Source: Fibrobacterota bacterium (GTDB taxonomy: Bacteria; Fibrobacterota; Chitinivibrionia; Chitinivibrionales; FEN-1185). From it: DNA of 47,948 nucleotides. The stretch is taken from positions 2,084-50,031 of the forward strand of contig PLWQ01000014.1 in assembly GCA_003165595.1 (NCBI GenBank), given 5' to 3'. The translations under genes were made by a program, and so were the position numbers. Shown here piece by piece: positions 8,541 through 15,575 of the stretch (positions within the stretch are counted from its first letter, which is position 1; each line of letters starts with the position of its first letter). The notes beneath the pieces are model-generated. The model saw only the letters and a program-made list of their open reading frames with translations, did no database searches and was not told where the DNA came from.

Positions 8541-8865
8541 TCTCAAACTCCTCCTCGGTCGCGTAAATCTTGACCAGTTTGTTGAGCCCAACAACGTCAA
8601 GGACGTCTTTGACGTATTCGTTCGGTTCGATAATAACAAGCAGCCCATCGCGTTTCTTGAGTGTGTTGTGGCTGTAAATGAGGACGTTAAGGGCGCCGCT
8701 GTCGAGATACGTTACCTGCGAGAGGTTGAGCGCGATCTTTATCACGTTCTTCTCAAGCAGCGAATTGACGTAGGACTTGAGAATAATTGAGTCTTTAAGC
8801 CTGTCTATCTTTCCTACCACATCGATAATGTGGAACTTGTTGCGCTCCCGGCCGCCAATGTCCAT
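8521..8865 (-). CDS. STAS-domain anti-sigma factor antagonist-like protein
   Basis: A 114-aa single-domain protein of STAS (SpoIIAA-like) fold. Residues 10-95 show the usual strands and helices, with NLSQVTYLDSGALNVLI holding the region where the phosphorylated Ser normally sits (DSGAL here, DSSGL in the classic form). Such proteins bind anti-sigma kinases or serve as phospho-switches. No partner kinase or phosphatase is adjacent; the gene just upstream encodes a degenerate GGDEF protein. It overlaps the lipoprotein gene by 20 bases. The start is ATG 8865; the ribosome binding site (GGGCGG) is weak. Confidence 0.88.
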   Translation of the reverse strand: MDIGGRERNKFHIIDVVGKIDRLKDSIILKSYVNSLLEKNVIKIALNLSQVTYLDSGALNVLIYSHNTLKKRDGLLVIIEPNEYVKDVLDVVGLNKLVKIYATEEEFENETKHS

Positions 8866-8946
8866 AGCAACACCGCCCTGAATTTGAGGGTGATAAAGTC
8901 AACGTAGTAATATAATCAAAGTCACCGGACTAGAAAAATAAATTCG

Positions 8947-9867
8947 CTAGCAACCTTCGCACACGTACACTGCGTTTCGGCCCCTCTTCTTGCCTTCTTC
9001 AAGAGTGTGATCGAGCGATTTCATGAATTCCGCCGACTTGTCTTCTTTTGAAGACTGGCCTGCTGTAAGAGTAACCGTTACTCCGGAGGTGAGCCCGCTG
9101 ATGCGCTTGGTTCGCTCTTGTATGTTGGCGCGCAGCCGCTCCGCAAGCTCCGACGCTTCCCGCTTGTTGGTGTTCGGGAGGATCAGGAGAAAGCGGTCCC
9201 CGGAATATCGCGTGATGATGTCCACCGCCCGGACTGTCTTCTTGACGATCTTTACGATAACGGTAAGGATTTCGTCTCCGGTCTTGAACGAAAAATCCTG
9301 GTTGATCTTGTGAAACTCGTCAACGTCCAGAAGTATTGCGGAAAGCGCGTGCTTGTACCGTTTGGCGCGAAGCATCTCTTCCTTGAGCTTTTCCACGTGG
9401 TAACCCGGCGCATAGATCCGGTTGAGCCACTCCTCGCGGTTGATGACGCCTTCGAGCGGGCCCGGTTCTCCCGTCGCCGTGCCCGTAACACGCTGGACTT
9501 TCGGGCTGCCGATGGCGTCGAAATAATCGGCGGCGCACACGTTAATGGTAACCCGGCGGCCGAGTTTTGCCTGCATGTCGTCCTTGTGAAGCAAGATCTG
9601 ATGCCAGTGGTCGCGGGCTTCTCGGCCGCGAAAGATTTCGCCGGTCAGCCGCTGAATGAGTATCCGGAACGGGTCGCTGGGCGCAGCCGGACTGTCGAGG
9701 AAAATGCTCTTGATCCTGCTAAAAGAAACCGGGTCGCTCGTTTCGAGCGGATCCTGCACGAATCGCTTAAACCCTTCAAAGGGAAGTTCGGCTTGATTTT
9801 CCATAAAGAGAAGCGACCATGGCTGTGAAACAACGGGCGGCGTTCCTGCGAAAGGCATTTTCTTCAT
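8947..9867 (-). CDS. GGDEF-domain protein with degenerate active site (SGDRF)
   Basis: A protein of about 306 aa if started at ATG 9867; ATG 9930 and TTG 9993 are open in frame and none has a convincing ribosome binding site. Residues 1-155 match no domain I recognise. Residues 160-300 form a GGDEF domain: LLDVDEFHKIN with the metal-binding Asp, FKTGDEIL, and RYSGDRFLLILP where an active enzyme has GG[DE]EF. The first Gly is Ser and the fourth-position Glu is Arg, so cyclic-di-GMP synthesis is doubtful and a GTP- or c-di-GMP-sensing role is possible. No RxxD product-inhibition site was recognised. It heads the minus-strand run down to 5119. Confidence 0.82.
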   Translation of the reverse strand: MKKMPFAGTPPVVSQPWSLLFMENQAELPFEGFKRFVQDPLETSDPVSFSRIKSIFLDSPAAPSDPFRILIQRLTGEIFRGREARDHWHQILLHKDDMQAKLGRRVTINVCAADYFDAIGSPKVQRVTGTATGEPGPLEGVINREEWLNRIYAPGYHVEKLKEEMLRAKRYKHALSAILLDVDEFHKINQDFSFKTGDEILTVIVKIVKKTVRAVDIITRYSGDRFLLILPNTNKREASELAERLRANIQERTKRISGLTSGVTVTLTAGQSSKEDKSAEFMKSLDHTLEEGKKRGRNAVYVCEGC

Positions 9868-10073
9868 TCGATGGTCGGGCTTTTCAATCTTCAACGCCAA
9901 GCATAATATAAATTCGCGGTCGCACGACATTGTACTATCTTGAAGCAGCGGGGCGGACGCAGGAAAGAATTTTGCATCGGCGAATTTATTCAAAAGTTAT
10001 TTTATGGCCAAGGCGCCGAGGATTCTTGAGGGCCGCTCGACGAAAATCGTCACCCATCAGCCGGAGGCATGGC

Positions 10074-10358
10074 ATGAGCCTTTTCGAGATAAAATGTCCC
10101 CTGTGCAAGGGAACGCTCTGGGTGGACCAGTCGACGGGCAAAGTGGTGGACCACAAATCGGCCGACCAGAAGAAGACCGATTTTGACGATTTTGTCAAGC
10201 AGCAGAAGGAAAAAAGCTCACAATGGGAAGACAAGTTCAAGAAAGCGGCCGAGGAAAAGGCTAAGCGCAAGGCGGAGATCGAGCAGAAATTCAAGACGGC
10301 CAAGGAGAAACCCGACGAGATCGAAGGAGATTACGAATCGCCGTTCAAATGGGACTGA
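10074..10358 (+). CDS. small CxxC, coiled-coil protein of unknown function
   Basis: A 94-aa protein starting at ATG 10074, with GGAGG 6 bases upstream. The N-terminus has a single CPLC knuckle (residues 8-11) followed by GTLWVDQSTGKVVDH, like half of a zinc ribbon. Residues 30-85 are almost all charged and helical (KQQKEKSSQWEDKFKKAAEEK), a likely coiled coil. No function can be assigned. It is divergent from the GGDEF gene and lies upstream of two peptidyl-prolyl isomerases on the same strand, though an AT-rich repeat separates it from them. Confidence 0.75.
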   Translation: MSLFEIKCPLCKGTLWVDQSTGKVVDHKSADQKKTDFDDFVKQQKEKSSQWEDKFKKAAEEKAKRKAEIEQKFKTAKEKPDEIEGDYESPFKWD

Positions 10359-10364
10359 AAAACG

Positions 10365-10460
10365 AGATTGCAAATTACAAATTCCAGATTGCAGATTGAT
10401 AAAATTAGATCTGATCTTGGATTCATAATTTGAAATCTGGAATATGGAATCTGAAATTTT
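10365..10460. repeat. AT-rich quasi-palindromic word repeat, second copy
   Basis: The same family as 446-512: positions 10367-10390 are identical to 454-477, and 10437-10454 matches 491-508 with one change. The two halves are rich in complementary words (AAATTCCAGATT and AATCTGGAAT), so the RNA can form a long imperfect hairpin between two genes. It ends just before the ribosome binding site of the cyclophilin gene. Confidence 0.75.
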
Positions 10461-10477
10461 TAAACAAGGAGGCATTC

Positions 10478-11131
10478 ATGAGGAAACTGGTCGCATGTGC
10501 CGCAACTGCAATTCTTGTCGCATCGTTCATGTCTTACGCAGCAGAAGGCGCGAATCCGCGCGTAAAAATCGAGACGACCAAAGGAATAGTCGTCGTAGAA
10601 TTATTTCCCAAGGCTGCACCAAAGACGGTGGCGAATTTCATTCAGTATGTGAAGGACGGGTTCTACAGCGGAACGATTTTTCACCGGGTCATCAAGAACT
10701 TCATGATCCAGGGAGGCGGCTTCACAAAGGACATGACCGAGAAACCCACCAGGCCACCGGTTGTCAATGAAGCGGACAACGGCCTCAAGAACGGCCTCGG
10801 CACGCTGGCAATGGCCCGCACAAACGATCCCAATTCCGCAACGGCGCAGTTTTTCATCAACGTCAAAGATAACGCGTTTCTCAATTTTCGCAGCAAGGAC
10901 GAGCAGGGGTGGGGCTATTGCGTTTTCGGAAGAGTGGTTACGGGCCTCAACGTGGTAACTGCAATAGAGAACGAACCCACGGGAAACTCGGGCATGTTCC
11001 AGGACGTGCCTACAACGCCAGTTATCCTCACCAGGGTCTCGCTGGTTGAGGCCGCGCCGGCCGCCAAACCGGCGGCGCAACCTGCGGCAAAGCCCGTAGT
11101 CAAGGACACGGCCTCTCAACAGCCACAGTAG
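10478..11131 (+). CDS. periplasmic cyclophilin-type peptidyl-prolyl isomerase
   Basis: A 217-aa protein starting at ATG 10478, with AAGGAGG 5 bases upstream. Residues 1-22 form a signal peptide, cut near SYAAEG. Residues 25-190 are a cyclophilin domain with FHRVIKNFMIQGGGF (catalytic Arg and the Phe/Gln pair), AQFFINVKDNAFLNF and YCVFGRVVTGLNVV. The tail is rich in Pro/Ala/Lys (about residues 192-217), as is the linker of the FKBP protein that follows. It catalyses cis-trans isomerisation of prolyl bonds in exported proteins. The FKBP gene lies 56 bases downstream on the same strand, so the two probably act together in envelope folding. Confidence 0.94.
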   Translation: MRKLVACAATAILVASFMSYAAEGANPRVKIETTKGIVVVELFPKAAPKTVANFIQYVKDGFYSGTIFHRVIKNFMIQGGGFTKDMTEKPTRPPVVNEADNGLKNGLGTLAMARTNDPNSATAQFFINVKDNAFLNFRSKDEQGWGYCVFGRVVTGLNVVTAIENEPTGNSGMFQDVPTTPVILTRVSLVEAAPAAKPAAQPAAKPVVKDTASQQPQ

Positions 11132-11187
11132 GTTGCCGTTGCCGGGTTTTAGTGTTCGGCAATTTCGCTAACGAAAGGATCGGTTCA

Positions 11188-11703
11188 ATGGGTAGATACC
11201 TGACATTTGCTCTTACAGTAATTTTGCTCGCAGGGTGTTCATCCGGCCAGAAACAACAGGCCCAGCCGTCGCCACAGGCCCAGGCTGCGCCTGCGGCGCA
11301 GCAAGCGGCGCCCGCACCTGTTTCGGCAGCACCGGCAGCGGAACCGGCAAAAACGGCAGCGCCATCCGACACGGTGACCACACCATCCGGGCTCAAGTAT
11401 ATCATTACGAAAAAAGGCAACGGCGTGATGCCCAAGGCGGGCCAGGTTGTCAAGGTCCACTACACGGGCAAGTTGATGGACGGAACTGTGTTCGACAGCT
11501 CCATCCCGCGCGGGGAGCCGTTTGAATTTCCTGTGGGAATGGGGCGCGTGATCAAAGGGTGGGACGAGGCGGTACTCACTATGTCCAAAGGGGAGAAGCG
11601 AACGCTTATCGTGCCGCCTGCCCTGGGATACGGCCCGGACGGCATGGGGCCGATTCCGCCCAACGCCACCATGATTTTCGACGTGGAGCTTGTTGATTTC
11701 TAA
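11188..11703 (+). CDS. FKBP-type peptidyl-prolyl isomerase lipoprotein
   Basis: A 171-aa protein. ATG 11188 is preferred over 11152 because it has AAAGGA upstream and starts a proper lipoprotein signal ending in LLAGC. A linker of about 45 residues rich in Ala, Pro and Gln (QAQAAPAAQQAAPAPV) follows. The last 105 residues are an FKBP domain: VKVHYTGKLMDGTVFDSS, FPVGMGRVIKGWDEAV, GEKRTLIVPPALGYG and IFDVELVDF. Anchored to the membrane, it would isomerise prolyl bonds in the periplasm. It pairs with the cyclophilin gene upstream, and a hairpin follows at 11716. Confidence 0.95.
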   Translation: MGRYLTFALTVILLAGCSSGQKQQAQPSPQAQAAPAAQQAAPAPVSAAPAAEPAKTAAPSDTVTTPSGLKYIITKKGNGVMPKAGQVVKVHYTGKLMDGTVFDSSIPRGEPFEFPVGMGRVIKGWDEAVLTMSKGEKRTLIVPPALGYGPDGMGPIPPNATMIFDVELVDF

Positions 11704-11715
11704 GAACGACTGCGC

Positions 11716-11746
11716 GCGCGTCCGGCCGACCGGCCGGATGCGCTTT
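11716..11746 (+). terminator. GC-rich hairpin after the FKBP gene
   Basis: GCGCGTCCGGCC (11716-11727) pairs with GGCCGGATGCGC (11732-11743) with one mismatch, then only TTT. It begins 13 bases after the FKBP stop codon. The T tract is short, so termination may be partial. Confidence 0.55.
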
Positions 11747-11781
11747 GTGGCAGCCCTGGTTGTAACTGTGAGGCGGACGTT

Positions 11782-12636
11782 ATGCGCTTAATGTCAAGGA
11801 TCTGCGGAGCCGCGGCGGTGCACGCCTCACTGTTCTGCATCTGCGCCCTGGGCCCGCAGCTCTGCCGTGCAAGCGCCGAAGAAATCAAGATGTACCTCCA
11901 CCTTCCCGGCGTGTCCGACACCGCGGCGCCCGATTCCGAATCCGATTCGGCAATCAATGCCGAGGCGCTGAAATCCGAGCCGGCGGCTCCCTCCCATATA
12001 AACATGGCTTTTATCGAGGGCGGATGTTTCATCATGGGAAGCCCGGAAGGCGAGGGGGACGCCGACGAGCATCCCCAGCACCAGGTCTGCCTCGACGGTT
12101 TTTACATTGACAGATACGAAGTTACCCAGGCCGAATACGAGCGTGTTGCGAAGAAGAATCCGGCGGTGTTCAACAAGTGCCCTTCCTGTCCCGTTGAGTA
12201 TGTGTCGTGGGGCGAAGCAAAAGACTATTGCGAGAAGACGGGCAAGCGGCTGCCCACCGAGGCCGAATGGGAATTTGCGGCGCGCGCGGGAACCGAAACA
12301 AGGTACTTTTGGGGCAACAGCCCGGACACGGCATGCGCGTGGTTAGCGGCCAACTCGGGCAACCGGACACATCCGGTCGGCCAGAAACGGCCCAATGCAA
12401 ACGGCCTGTACGACATGCTCGGCAATGTTTCCGAATGGTGCGCCGACAAGTTCTCTGACAACATCTACCGCATGAGCGCAGTGCGAAATCCCGTGGCAGG
12501 CACCGGACGCTACCAGGTGCATCGCGGCGGTTCCTGGATGGATGACGCGAAGAAAATCCGTTCAACGGCACGGGGAAGCGACGACCCGAAGACGCGGGAC
12601 AGCATGATAGGTTTCCGGTGCGCGACCAACAAATAA
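11782..12636 (+). CDS. secreted FGE/SUMF1-like protein
   Basis: A 284-aa protein with GAGG 8 bases before ATG 11782. An N-terminal signal-like stretch is followed by a Ser/Asp-rich linker and then a formylglycine-generating-enzyme fold: FIEGGCFIMGSPEGEGDADEHP, FYIDRYEVTQAEY, VEYVSWGEAKDYCEKTGKRLPTEAEWEFAAR, LYDMLGNVSEWCAD, HRGGSWMD and IGFRCA. True FGEs oxidise a sulfatase cysteine. The cysteine pair of that active site is not evident, and many secreted relatives have other or unknown roles, such as iron-dependent hydroxylation or binding. No sulfatase is in the window. It follows the two isomerases on the same strand. Confidence 0.88.
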   Translation: MRLMSRICGAAAVHASLFCICALGPQLCRASAEEIKMYLHLPGVSDTAAPDSESDSAINAEALKSEPAAPSHINMAFIEGGCFIMGSPEGEGDADEHPQHQVCLDGFYIDRYEVTQAEYERVAKKNPAVFNKCPSCPVEYVSWGEAKDYCEKTGKRLPTEAEWEFAARAGTETRYFWGNSPDTACAWLAANSGNRTHPVGQKRPNANGLYDMLGNVSEWCADKFSDNIYRMSAVRNPVAGTGRYQVHRGGSWMDDAKKIRSTARGSDDPKTRDSMIGFRCATNK

Positions 12637-12650
12637 AAAGGAGAGTCCGA

Positions 12651-12749
12651 AAGGCTAAAAGTCAAGAGGTCTGTAAGGTCGAGACGATCGCGCGAAGAAT
12701 TCGACCCTTAGACTTTACGACCTTCAGACCTTTCGACATTTAGACCTTT
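12651..12749. repeat. imperfect inverted word repeat between the FGE-like and pdxA-like genes
   Basis: The left half (AAAGTCAAGAGGTCTGTAAGGTCG) is echoed in inverse by the right half (CGACCTTCAGACCTTTCGAC...TAGACCTT), centred on CGATCGCG. Short words (GACCTT, AGACTTT) recur in both orientations. It sits between convergent genes and could act as a bidirectional terminator, although no clean T tract is seen. Confidence 0.5.
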
Positions 12750-13747
12750 GCCTCCCTGTTTTTCCACAGCATCTCCGCAGCCTTGATCGCCCCCACCAGG
12801 CTCACCTCCGAGGCCATGCCTTTTCCCGCGATGTCGAACGCTGTGCCATGGCCCACCGATGTGCGCACCAGCGGCAGCCCCACGGTGATATTTATTCCCT
12901 CTTCGAAATTGCGAGACTTGAGCGAGCCGAACCCCTGATCGTGAAGCATCGAAACCACGCCGTCGAATTCGCCCCGGAAAGCGCGCATGAATACGGTATC
13001 GGGCGGGCAGGGACCGGTCACCTCGATGCCCAGCTTTTTCGCATCTTCGATTGCCGGTGAGATGAACCGGATTTCCTCGTCGCCGAACAGCCCGTTTTCA
13101 CCGGCATGCGGATTGAGCCCGGCCACGGCGATCCGCGGTTTGGCAATGCCCAGGCACCTGAGAGACTTGTGAAACAAGATGACATTCTTGAGAACGCGCT
13201 CGCGCGTGATAAGATCGATGGCCAGGCGAACGCTCACGTGGCTCGTAACCAGCATCGTGTAAACGTCTTCAACGCCATACATCATGGAAAAATCCCTCAC
13301 GCCGGTCTTCTCGCTCAGGATCTGGGTCTGGTCGCGAAAGGCAATGCCGGCCAGGTGAAACGACTCGGTGCTTATCGGATTTGTTATGATGCCGGCGATT
13401 TTGTTTTCGAGACACAGGTCGATGCCCTTCGTCAGATAGGCGTACGAGGCTGCGCCGCACGCGGCCGACGGTTTTCCCGTTTGGAGGTCCTTGAATGTCA
13501 CCCGATTCATAGAGAGGACGTTGAGACAACCTTGTTCGAAGTCGTCCACCGAGGCCATTTCGTGCAGGTCATTCCATCCGGTGACGAGGTTGAGGTTGTG
13601 CTGGAGCACGTTGAAATCGCCTATGACGAACAGGTCCCCGTCCGGGGAAACCGACGGCGACGACAGTGCCTTAAGGGCAATTTCCGGGCCGATGCCTGCC
13701 GGGTCTCCCATGGTAATTGCGAAACGGGGATGCTTGGTTTCTTTCAT
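12740..13747 (-). CDS. PdxA-like dehydrogenase paralogue with altered substrate motif
   Basis: A 335-aa protein (start ATG 13747, AAAGGA 8 bases upstream) of the 4-hydroxythreonine-4-phosphate dehydrogenase family, NAD-dependent enzymes of vitamin B6 synthesis or of tetronate catabolism. Conserved: ITMGDPAGIGPEI, TSHVSV, GLNPHAGENGLFG and SMLHDQGFG; the last three carry the metal-binding His residues. However, the GHTE motif, whose His-Thr pair contacts the substrate in PdxA, reads RDQTQ (residues 138-142). The paralogue just upstream keeps GHTE. The metal site is intact but substrate contacts differ, so this copy may use another 4-phosphate or be inactive. The two genes are 75 bases apart and probably co-transcribed. 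Confidence 0.88.
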   Translation of the reverse strand: MKETKHPRFAITMGDPAGIGPEIALKALSSPSVSPDGDLFVIGDFNVLQHNLNLVTGWNDLHEMASVDDFEQGCLNVLSMNRVTFKDLQTGKPSAACGAASYAYLTKGIDLCLENKIAGIITNPISTESFHLAGIAFRDQTQILSEKTGVRDFSMMYGVEDVYTMLVTSHVSVRLAIDLITRERVLKNVILFHKSLRCLGIAKPRIAVAGLNPHAGENGLFGDEEIRFISPAIEDAKKLGIEVTGPCPPDTVFMRAFRGEFDGVVSMLHDQGFGSLKSRNFEEGINITVGLPLVRTSVGHGTAFDIAGKGMASEVSLVGAIKAAEMLWKNREAKV

Positions 13748-13822
13748 GATCCCGTCCTTTCCCTTGGCGCTACACACTGCGGTTCTCTCCCGGCAAAGCA
13801 GCTGTGCGCCCGGTTCCCGGCG

Positions 13823-14836
13823 TCACCCTACCGAATTGTTTTTCCACAGCATCATCGCGACGTTGATTGCTGCGATAAGGCTTTTTTCCGACGCAATGCC
13901 TTTTCCCGCAATGTCGAAGGCGGTGCCGTGCCCGACCGACGTGCGGATAATGGGCAGTCCCACGGTAATGTTGACCCCGTTTTCAAAATCGCGCGATTTT
14001 AGTGCGACAAACCCGTGATCGTGCAGCATCGACACCACGCCGTCGAAATCGCCGCGAAACGCGCGCATAAACACGGTATCGGGCGCAAAGGGTCCGCTGG
14101 CGCTGATGCCTTCGTGCACGGCGTCGCTCACGGCCGGTGCAATCTGGCGGATCTCCTCGGTGCCAAACAGACCGTTTTCCCCGGCGTGCGGGTTGAGGCC
14201 TCCCACGGCGATGCGCGGCGAATTGATGCCGAGCCGTCGCAGGGTACGGTTGAGCAGCCGGATATGTGCGAGCACTCTTTCGCGTGTGACAAGGTCCAGG
14301 GCATCCCTCAGGCTCACATGAGTGGTCACATGCACCACGTACACCTTCTCGACCGCGAACATCATGGAGAAATCCTTGGCGCCGGTCCTGGCAGCAAGAA
14401 TTTCGGTATGACCCGGGAAGTCAATGCCCGCCATGTGGAGGGCTTCTTTGCTTATGGGATTGGTTATCATTCCCTGGATCTTTTTGTTCATACACAGGTC
14501 TATCGCCGTTGTCACGTAGGCAAAGCTGGCTCTGCCGCAGACGGCCTGAGGTTTGCCGACTTGGAAGTCCTTGAGGGGTATTTGGTTCACGTCGAGGACG
14601 TTGATGCCGCCGTTCTGGAAGTCGTCTATGTTCTTCATTACCCGCACATCGGTCCAGCTCGGTACGATGTTGAGCCAGTGCCTAAGCACGTTGCTGTCAC
14701 CGATTACGACGATGTCGCAGCCCTGTGGCAGCGCCGGCGACGTCAGTGCCCGTAAGGTGATTTCCGGACCAATACCGGCCGGGTCTCCCATGGTGATGGC
14801 AAAGCGCGGATTGGACTGCGGAATGGCTTCCTTCAT
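13823..14836 (-). CDS. pdxA: 4-hydroxythreonine-4-phosphate dehydrogenase
   Basis: A 337-aa protein starting at ATG 14836 with AGGAG upstream. It oxidises 4-phosphohydroxy-L-threonine with NAD+ in the DXP-dependent pyridoxal phosphate pathway. It keeps all expected motifs: ITMGDPAGIGPEI, FPGHTEIL (His143, Thr144), TTHVSL, GLNPHAGENGLFG and SMLHDHGFVALKSR, covering the substrate pair and the three metal-binding His. Length is normal for the family (about 330). The tandem paralogue at 12740-13747 is very similar but lacks GHTE. No other pyridoxine gene is in the window. Confidence 0.9.
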   Translation of the reverse strand: MKEAIPQSNPRFAITMGDPAGIGPEITLRALTSPALPQGCDIVVIGDSNVLRHWLNIVPSWTDVRVMKNIDDFQNGGINVLDVNQIPLKDFQVGKPQAVCGRASFAYVTTAIDLCMNKKIQGMITNPISKEALHMAGIDFPGHTEILAARTGAKDFSMMFAVEKVYVVHVTTHVSLRDALDLVTRERVLAHIRLLNRTLRRLGINSPRIAVGGLNPHAGENGLFGTEEIRQIAPAVSDAVHEGISASGPFAPDTVFMRAFRGDFDGVVSMLHDHGFVALKSRDFENGVNITVGLPIIRTSVGHGTAFDIAGKGIASEKSLIAAINVAMMLWKNNSVG

Positions 14837-14880
14837 TTCCTGCTCTCCTTGCTCGTGGTGCATCAATCCCACAGCGAGCG

Positions 14881-14983
14881 GATTCCCCGAAGCTTGCTTC
14901 GAGGTTAGCGAGCGAATACAATTTATTCTTCTTCCCTAGGGATGGAAGGATTCCCCGCAGCTTGCTGCGGGGTCCTTCAATAA
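14881..14983. repeat. dispersed intergenic repeat, copy A
   Basis: GATTCCCCGAAGCTTGCTTCG opens the unit, and TTCTTCTTCCCTAGGGAT lies in the middle. Copy B at 26127-26212 has the same blocks in the same order. Copy A also contains a perfect hairpin, CCCCGCAGC-TT-GCTGCGGGG (14953-14972). It sits upstream of the pdxA start on the non-coding side. Confidence 0.7.
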
Positions 14984-15103
14984 AATAATCGCGGGCAGGG
15001 GACCGCGGGGCTTTCAAAAAGCGGCAGGTCTCAACGGGCATGCGGGGGAAAGCCCTTATCTTTTGCGCTAAATGTTCAAGATTGGATTGCCGATAGATTA
15101 AAT

Positions 15104-15280
15104 ATGAACAAGCTCAAAGAAACATTGATCGAGCGCGCAAGGGACAGGTACGAGGAGATTTCGCCCTGTCCTTCCAAGGGAAGCTTTGAAGAGTGTTTCA
15201 CCTTGGAAAACAACAGGCTGTGCTTCTGGTTCAATACCAAAGATCAAAGTACACATGTGCTGGCAGAGAGAGTAGGGTAG
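15104..15280 (+). CDS. small protein of 58 aa, unknown function
   Basis: An open frame from ATG 15104 to TAG 15280, preceded by AT-rich sequence (GATAGATTAAAT) but no clear ribosome binding site. The product starts MNKLKETLIERARDRYEEI, an amphipathic helix, followed by SPCPSKGSFEECF and RLCFWFNTKDQSTHVL. The helix-then-strand composition and the paired Cys/Trp/Phe positions read like a real small domain rather than random sequence. It stands alone between pdxA and a mobile-looking repeat. No function can be named. Confidence 0.55.
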   Translation: MNKLKETLIERARDRYEEISPCPSKGSFEECFTLENNRLCFWFNTKDQSTHVLAERVG

Positions 15281-15400
15281 CAGGAACTTCCCCGGCCCCT
15301 CGGTTTGCCGACGACTACCTCTGGTTTGCCTCTTTTGCTTCCTCCGGGAAGCTCCACTTGCAGGAAAAAGACTCGGTTACTTCTCCAGGAAGAACAGTAA

Positions 15401-15546
15401 TAAGGGGAACTCTAAAGATTCAAAAACGCGGTCTGTCATTGCGAACGAAGTGAAGCAATCTCGCGTTTTTGAAAGGAATTAAGGGAGATGGCCACGTCGC
15501 TTCGCTCCTCGCAATGACATTTCGGCAATCTTTAGAGGTCCCCTTA
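15401..15546. mobile_element. 146-bp MITE-like element with 20-bp terminal inverted repeats
   Basis: The ends TAAGGGGAACTCTAAAGATT (15401-15420) and AATCTTTAGAGGTCCCCTTA (15527-15546) are inverted repeats with 19 of 20 matches. Just inside, CAAAAACGCG (15421-15430) faces CGCGTTTTTG (15462-15471). The interior holds TCATTGCGAACGAAG and an inverse CTTCGCTCCTCGCAATGA, a word family well known from intergenic repeats in many bacteria. It encodes no protein. No target-site duplication was confirmed. Confidence 0.7.
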
Positions 15547-15575
15547 AAGGCAGGACAAAGGCCCTCGGCCGTTCA

